In this document: one piece after another, positions 62,632-64,000 of the stretch
How the letters are laid out: each line of letters begins with the position of its first letter
Position numbering within the stretch: position 1 is the first letter of the stretch
NCBI GenBank assembly: GCA_934086145.1
Contig: CAKOHV010000001.1
Location: forward strand, 62,001 to 126,000
Reading direction: 5' to 3'
Length of the DNA: 64,000 nucleotides
Source of the DNA: an uncultured Bacilli bacterium
GTDB lineage: Bacteria > Bacillota_I > Bacilli_A > RF39 > UBA660
Position numbers and translations under genes: made by a program
The notes under the pieces: generated by a model
Databases searched by the model: none
What the model was told of the DNA's origin: nothing
The model's input: the letters and a program-made list of their open reading frames with translations, nothing else

Positions 62632-64000
62632 ATGAAAACAATCTTTATAATAAGTTTAATTATCTATCTAATATACATCAATATAATTAGTATTAAGTCT
62701 CTTCATATGCTCCAACAAAATCGTTACAATCGTGGTTATCGTTACATAAAATGGATTATTAAAAATAGAAAAGAAAATTTCTTAAATTTAACTTTAATTT
62801 TCTTCTTATATCTGTTATTCCTTTTAAGTAATAACTTACTGCCATATTTACCATATGTCTTTATTATTCTAACAATTTTCTTAGCATATGTTTTTATTGC
62901 CAATCGGGCAAAAGAAAATATCAAAATACCTTTAAAGTATACTTCACGTATTAAACGATTAATTGCAACTAATAATCTTCTACATTTAATACCTTGTTTA
63001 ATTATGCTTTTAACTTTTGATGAAACATCATTGCCAATTTACTATTTTATTCTTGGCCTTATTGCTTATCTCAATTTATTTACTTTAATTTTGATAAACT
63101 TCTTAAATCGTCCATTAGAAAAGTTAGTTGGTTTACACTTCAAAAACGAAGCCGAACGTAAGTTAAAGAGTATGACTAATATGAAGGTTATTGGTATAAC
63201 TGGTAGTTATGGTAAAACAAGTTCTAAGAATATTCTTTGTGATATTTTAAATGTCAAATATAATGCCTTTAAAACCCCAGCTAACTATAATACACCTTTT
63301 GGTTTAATGATAACGATAAATAATTATCTTGATAAATACAACGATTACTTCATTGCTGAAATGGGTGCTTGTAAAAAGGGTGAAATAAAAGAACTATGTG
63401 ATTTAGTACATCCCACTTATGGTATCTTAACTAAAATTGGTTTAGCTCACCTTGAAACTTTTGGTTCTGAAGAAAATATTCAAAAAACTAAGTTTGAACT
63501 TATTGAATCACTACCAGAGGATGGTATCGGTGTTTTAAATGGCGATGATGAAAAACAAAGAGATTATATTCTAAAAAATAAATGTAAGATAGTTTGGATT
63601 GGTATAGATAACCATCGAGTTGATTGTTATGCCAAAGATATCGAATTAACTTACAAAGGAACCAAGTTTAATGTTAAATTTAAAAATCTTGATAAAGAAT
63701 ATAAATTTGAGACTAAACTTCTTGGTCGAGCTAATATTTACAATATTTTAGCTGGTATTGCTTTAGGTCATGAATTAGGTATCTCTATTAAAGATTTACA
63801 ATCTGCCGTTAAAAAAGTTTCACCAGTCGAGCATCGTCTATGTATGAAAAAATATTACGACATTAATTTAATTGATGATGCTTACAATGCTAATCCTAAT
63901 GGTTGTGAAATGGCCGTTGAAGTTTTATCACAAATGCCAGGTAAAAAAATCATTACTACTTCCGGTATGATTGAACTGGGAGCTAAATCGTATGAAAAAA
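62632..64000 (+). CDS. murF: MurF-like Mur ligase with N-terminal membrane domain (partial)
   Basis: Open at the window edge (456 codons seen). The first ~150 residues contain four to five hydrophobic helices; from about residue 186 a Mur ligase begins with VIGITGSYGKTSSKNIL (ATP loop), then TPFGL, AEMGACKKGEIKEL and LTKIGLAHLETFGSEENI, and a C-terminal domain start with 'LIDDAYNANPNGCEMAVEVL' typical of MurF. It adds D-Ala-D-Ala to the UDP-MurNAc-tripeptide. The membrane extension is unusual; most MurF proteins are soluble. ATG follows GAAGTGTGAAG. Confidence 0.85.
   Translation, partial: MKTIFIISLIIYLIYINIISIKSLHMLQQNRYNRGYRYIKWIIKNRKENFLNLTLIFFLYLLFLLSNNLLPYLPYVFIILTIFLAYVFIANRAKENIKIPLKYTSRIKRLIATNNLLHLIPCLIMLLTFDETSLPIYYFILGLIAYLNLFTLILINFLNRPLEKLVGLHFKNEAERKLKSMTNMKVIGITGSYGKTSSKNILCDILNVKYNAFKTPANYNTPFGLMITINNYLDKYNDYFIAEMGACKKGEIKELCDLVHPTYGILTKIGLAHLETFGSEENIQKTKFELIESLPEDGIGVLNGDDEKQRDYILKNKCKIVWIGIDNHRVDCYAKDIELTYKGTKFNVKFKNLDKEYKFETKLLGRANIYNILAGIALGHELGISIKDLQSAVKKVSPVEHRLCMKKYYDINLIDDAYNANPNGCEMAVEVLSQMPGKKIITTSGMIELGAKSYEK

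Noticed and set aside
1..64000. Mycoplasma-type code (UGA as Trp)
   Set aside because: Long genes translate fully with UGA as stop, real genes end in TGA (for example at 8621-8623), and Trp is encoded by TGG.

Overview
The window reads as a chromosome segment of a low-GC Bacillota bacterium, probably an uncultured gut-type Bacilli lineage near Erysipelotrichales/RF39. The clues are a very AT-rich sequence, Bacillus-like gene order (sigG-ylmC-lspA-rluD; lexA/tkt/sirA-like/yneF; parE-parC; ylbD-ylbE; nfo with a DUF2624-like neighbour), GGAGG/GGTGA ribosome sites, and many extended -10 promoters (TGnTATAAT). UGA is a stop codon, so this is not a mycoplasma code. Peptidoglycan genes (a class B PBP, murF) show that it makes a wall. 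The lineage is inferred; no rRNA gene is present. No tRNA, rRNA, CRISPR array or transposase gene was seen.

Layout. 1-8.6 kb: a CDP-alcohol phosphatidyltransferase, a degenerate P-type ATPase-like membrane protein, a MYG1-family protein, a 325-bp MITE-like element flanked by a 90-bp direct repeat, a 1258-residue unknown protein and a CmpB-type membrane protein. 8.7-11.6 kb: a tandem pair of proteins with a possible transglutaminase-like Cys-His-Asp arrangement, then a heavy-metal exporter-like permease. 11.7-24.7 kb: three giant paralogous proteins (1287, 1455 and 1167 residues). Each has a type IV prepilin N-terminus followed by 8-12 Cys-containing Ig-like modules; a membrane-anchored protein lies between the first two. 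24.8-35.4 kb: a Ca-type P-ATPase, a lipoprotein, a DUF1287 protein, a free alpha-CTD-like protein, two surface proteins with NPxT[G/S] sorting tails, a UDG-like protein, a YfcE phosphodiesterase and an ADP-ribosylglycohydrolase.

35.5-50.5 kb is the conserved core: sigG, ylmC, lspA, rluD, a rhomboid protease, lexA, a diacylglycerol glycosyltransferase, transketolase, a SirA-like protein, yneF, parE/parC, ylbD and ylbE. Several of these belong to the endospore programme. The sigG ribosome site is buried in a perfect 13-bp hairpin, which suggests translational control. 50.5-52.9 kb: a tandem pilin array with two copies identical in protein, a truncated pilin tail fused behind ylbE, and decayed ylbE tails in the spacers. 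53.1-64 kb: a fused FAD oxidoreductase/GT-C-like membrane enzyme, nfo, rarA, a DUF2624-like gene, a class B PBP, rpmG, efp, an alpha/beta hydrolase and the start of a membrane-extended murF.

The most distinctive content is the family of prepilin-anchored giant Ig-repeat proteins together with the separate pilin array that evolves by duplication and conversion. No pilus assembly gene (pilB, pilC, pilD) lies here, so their export depends on genes elsewhere.
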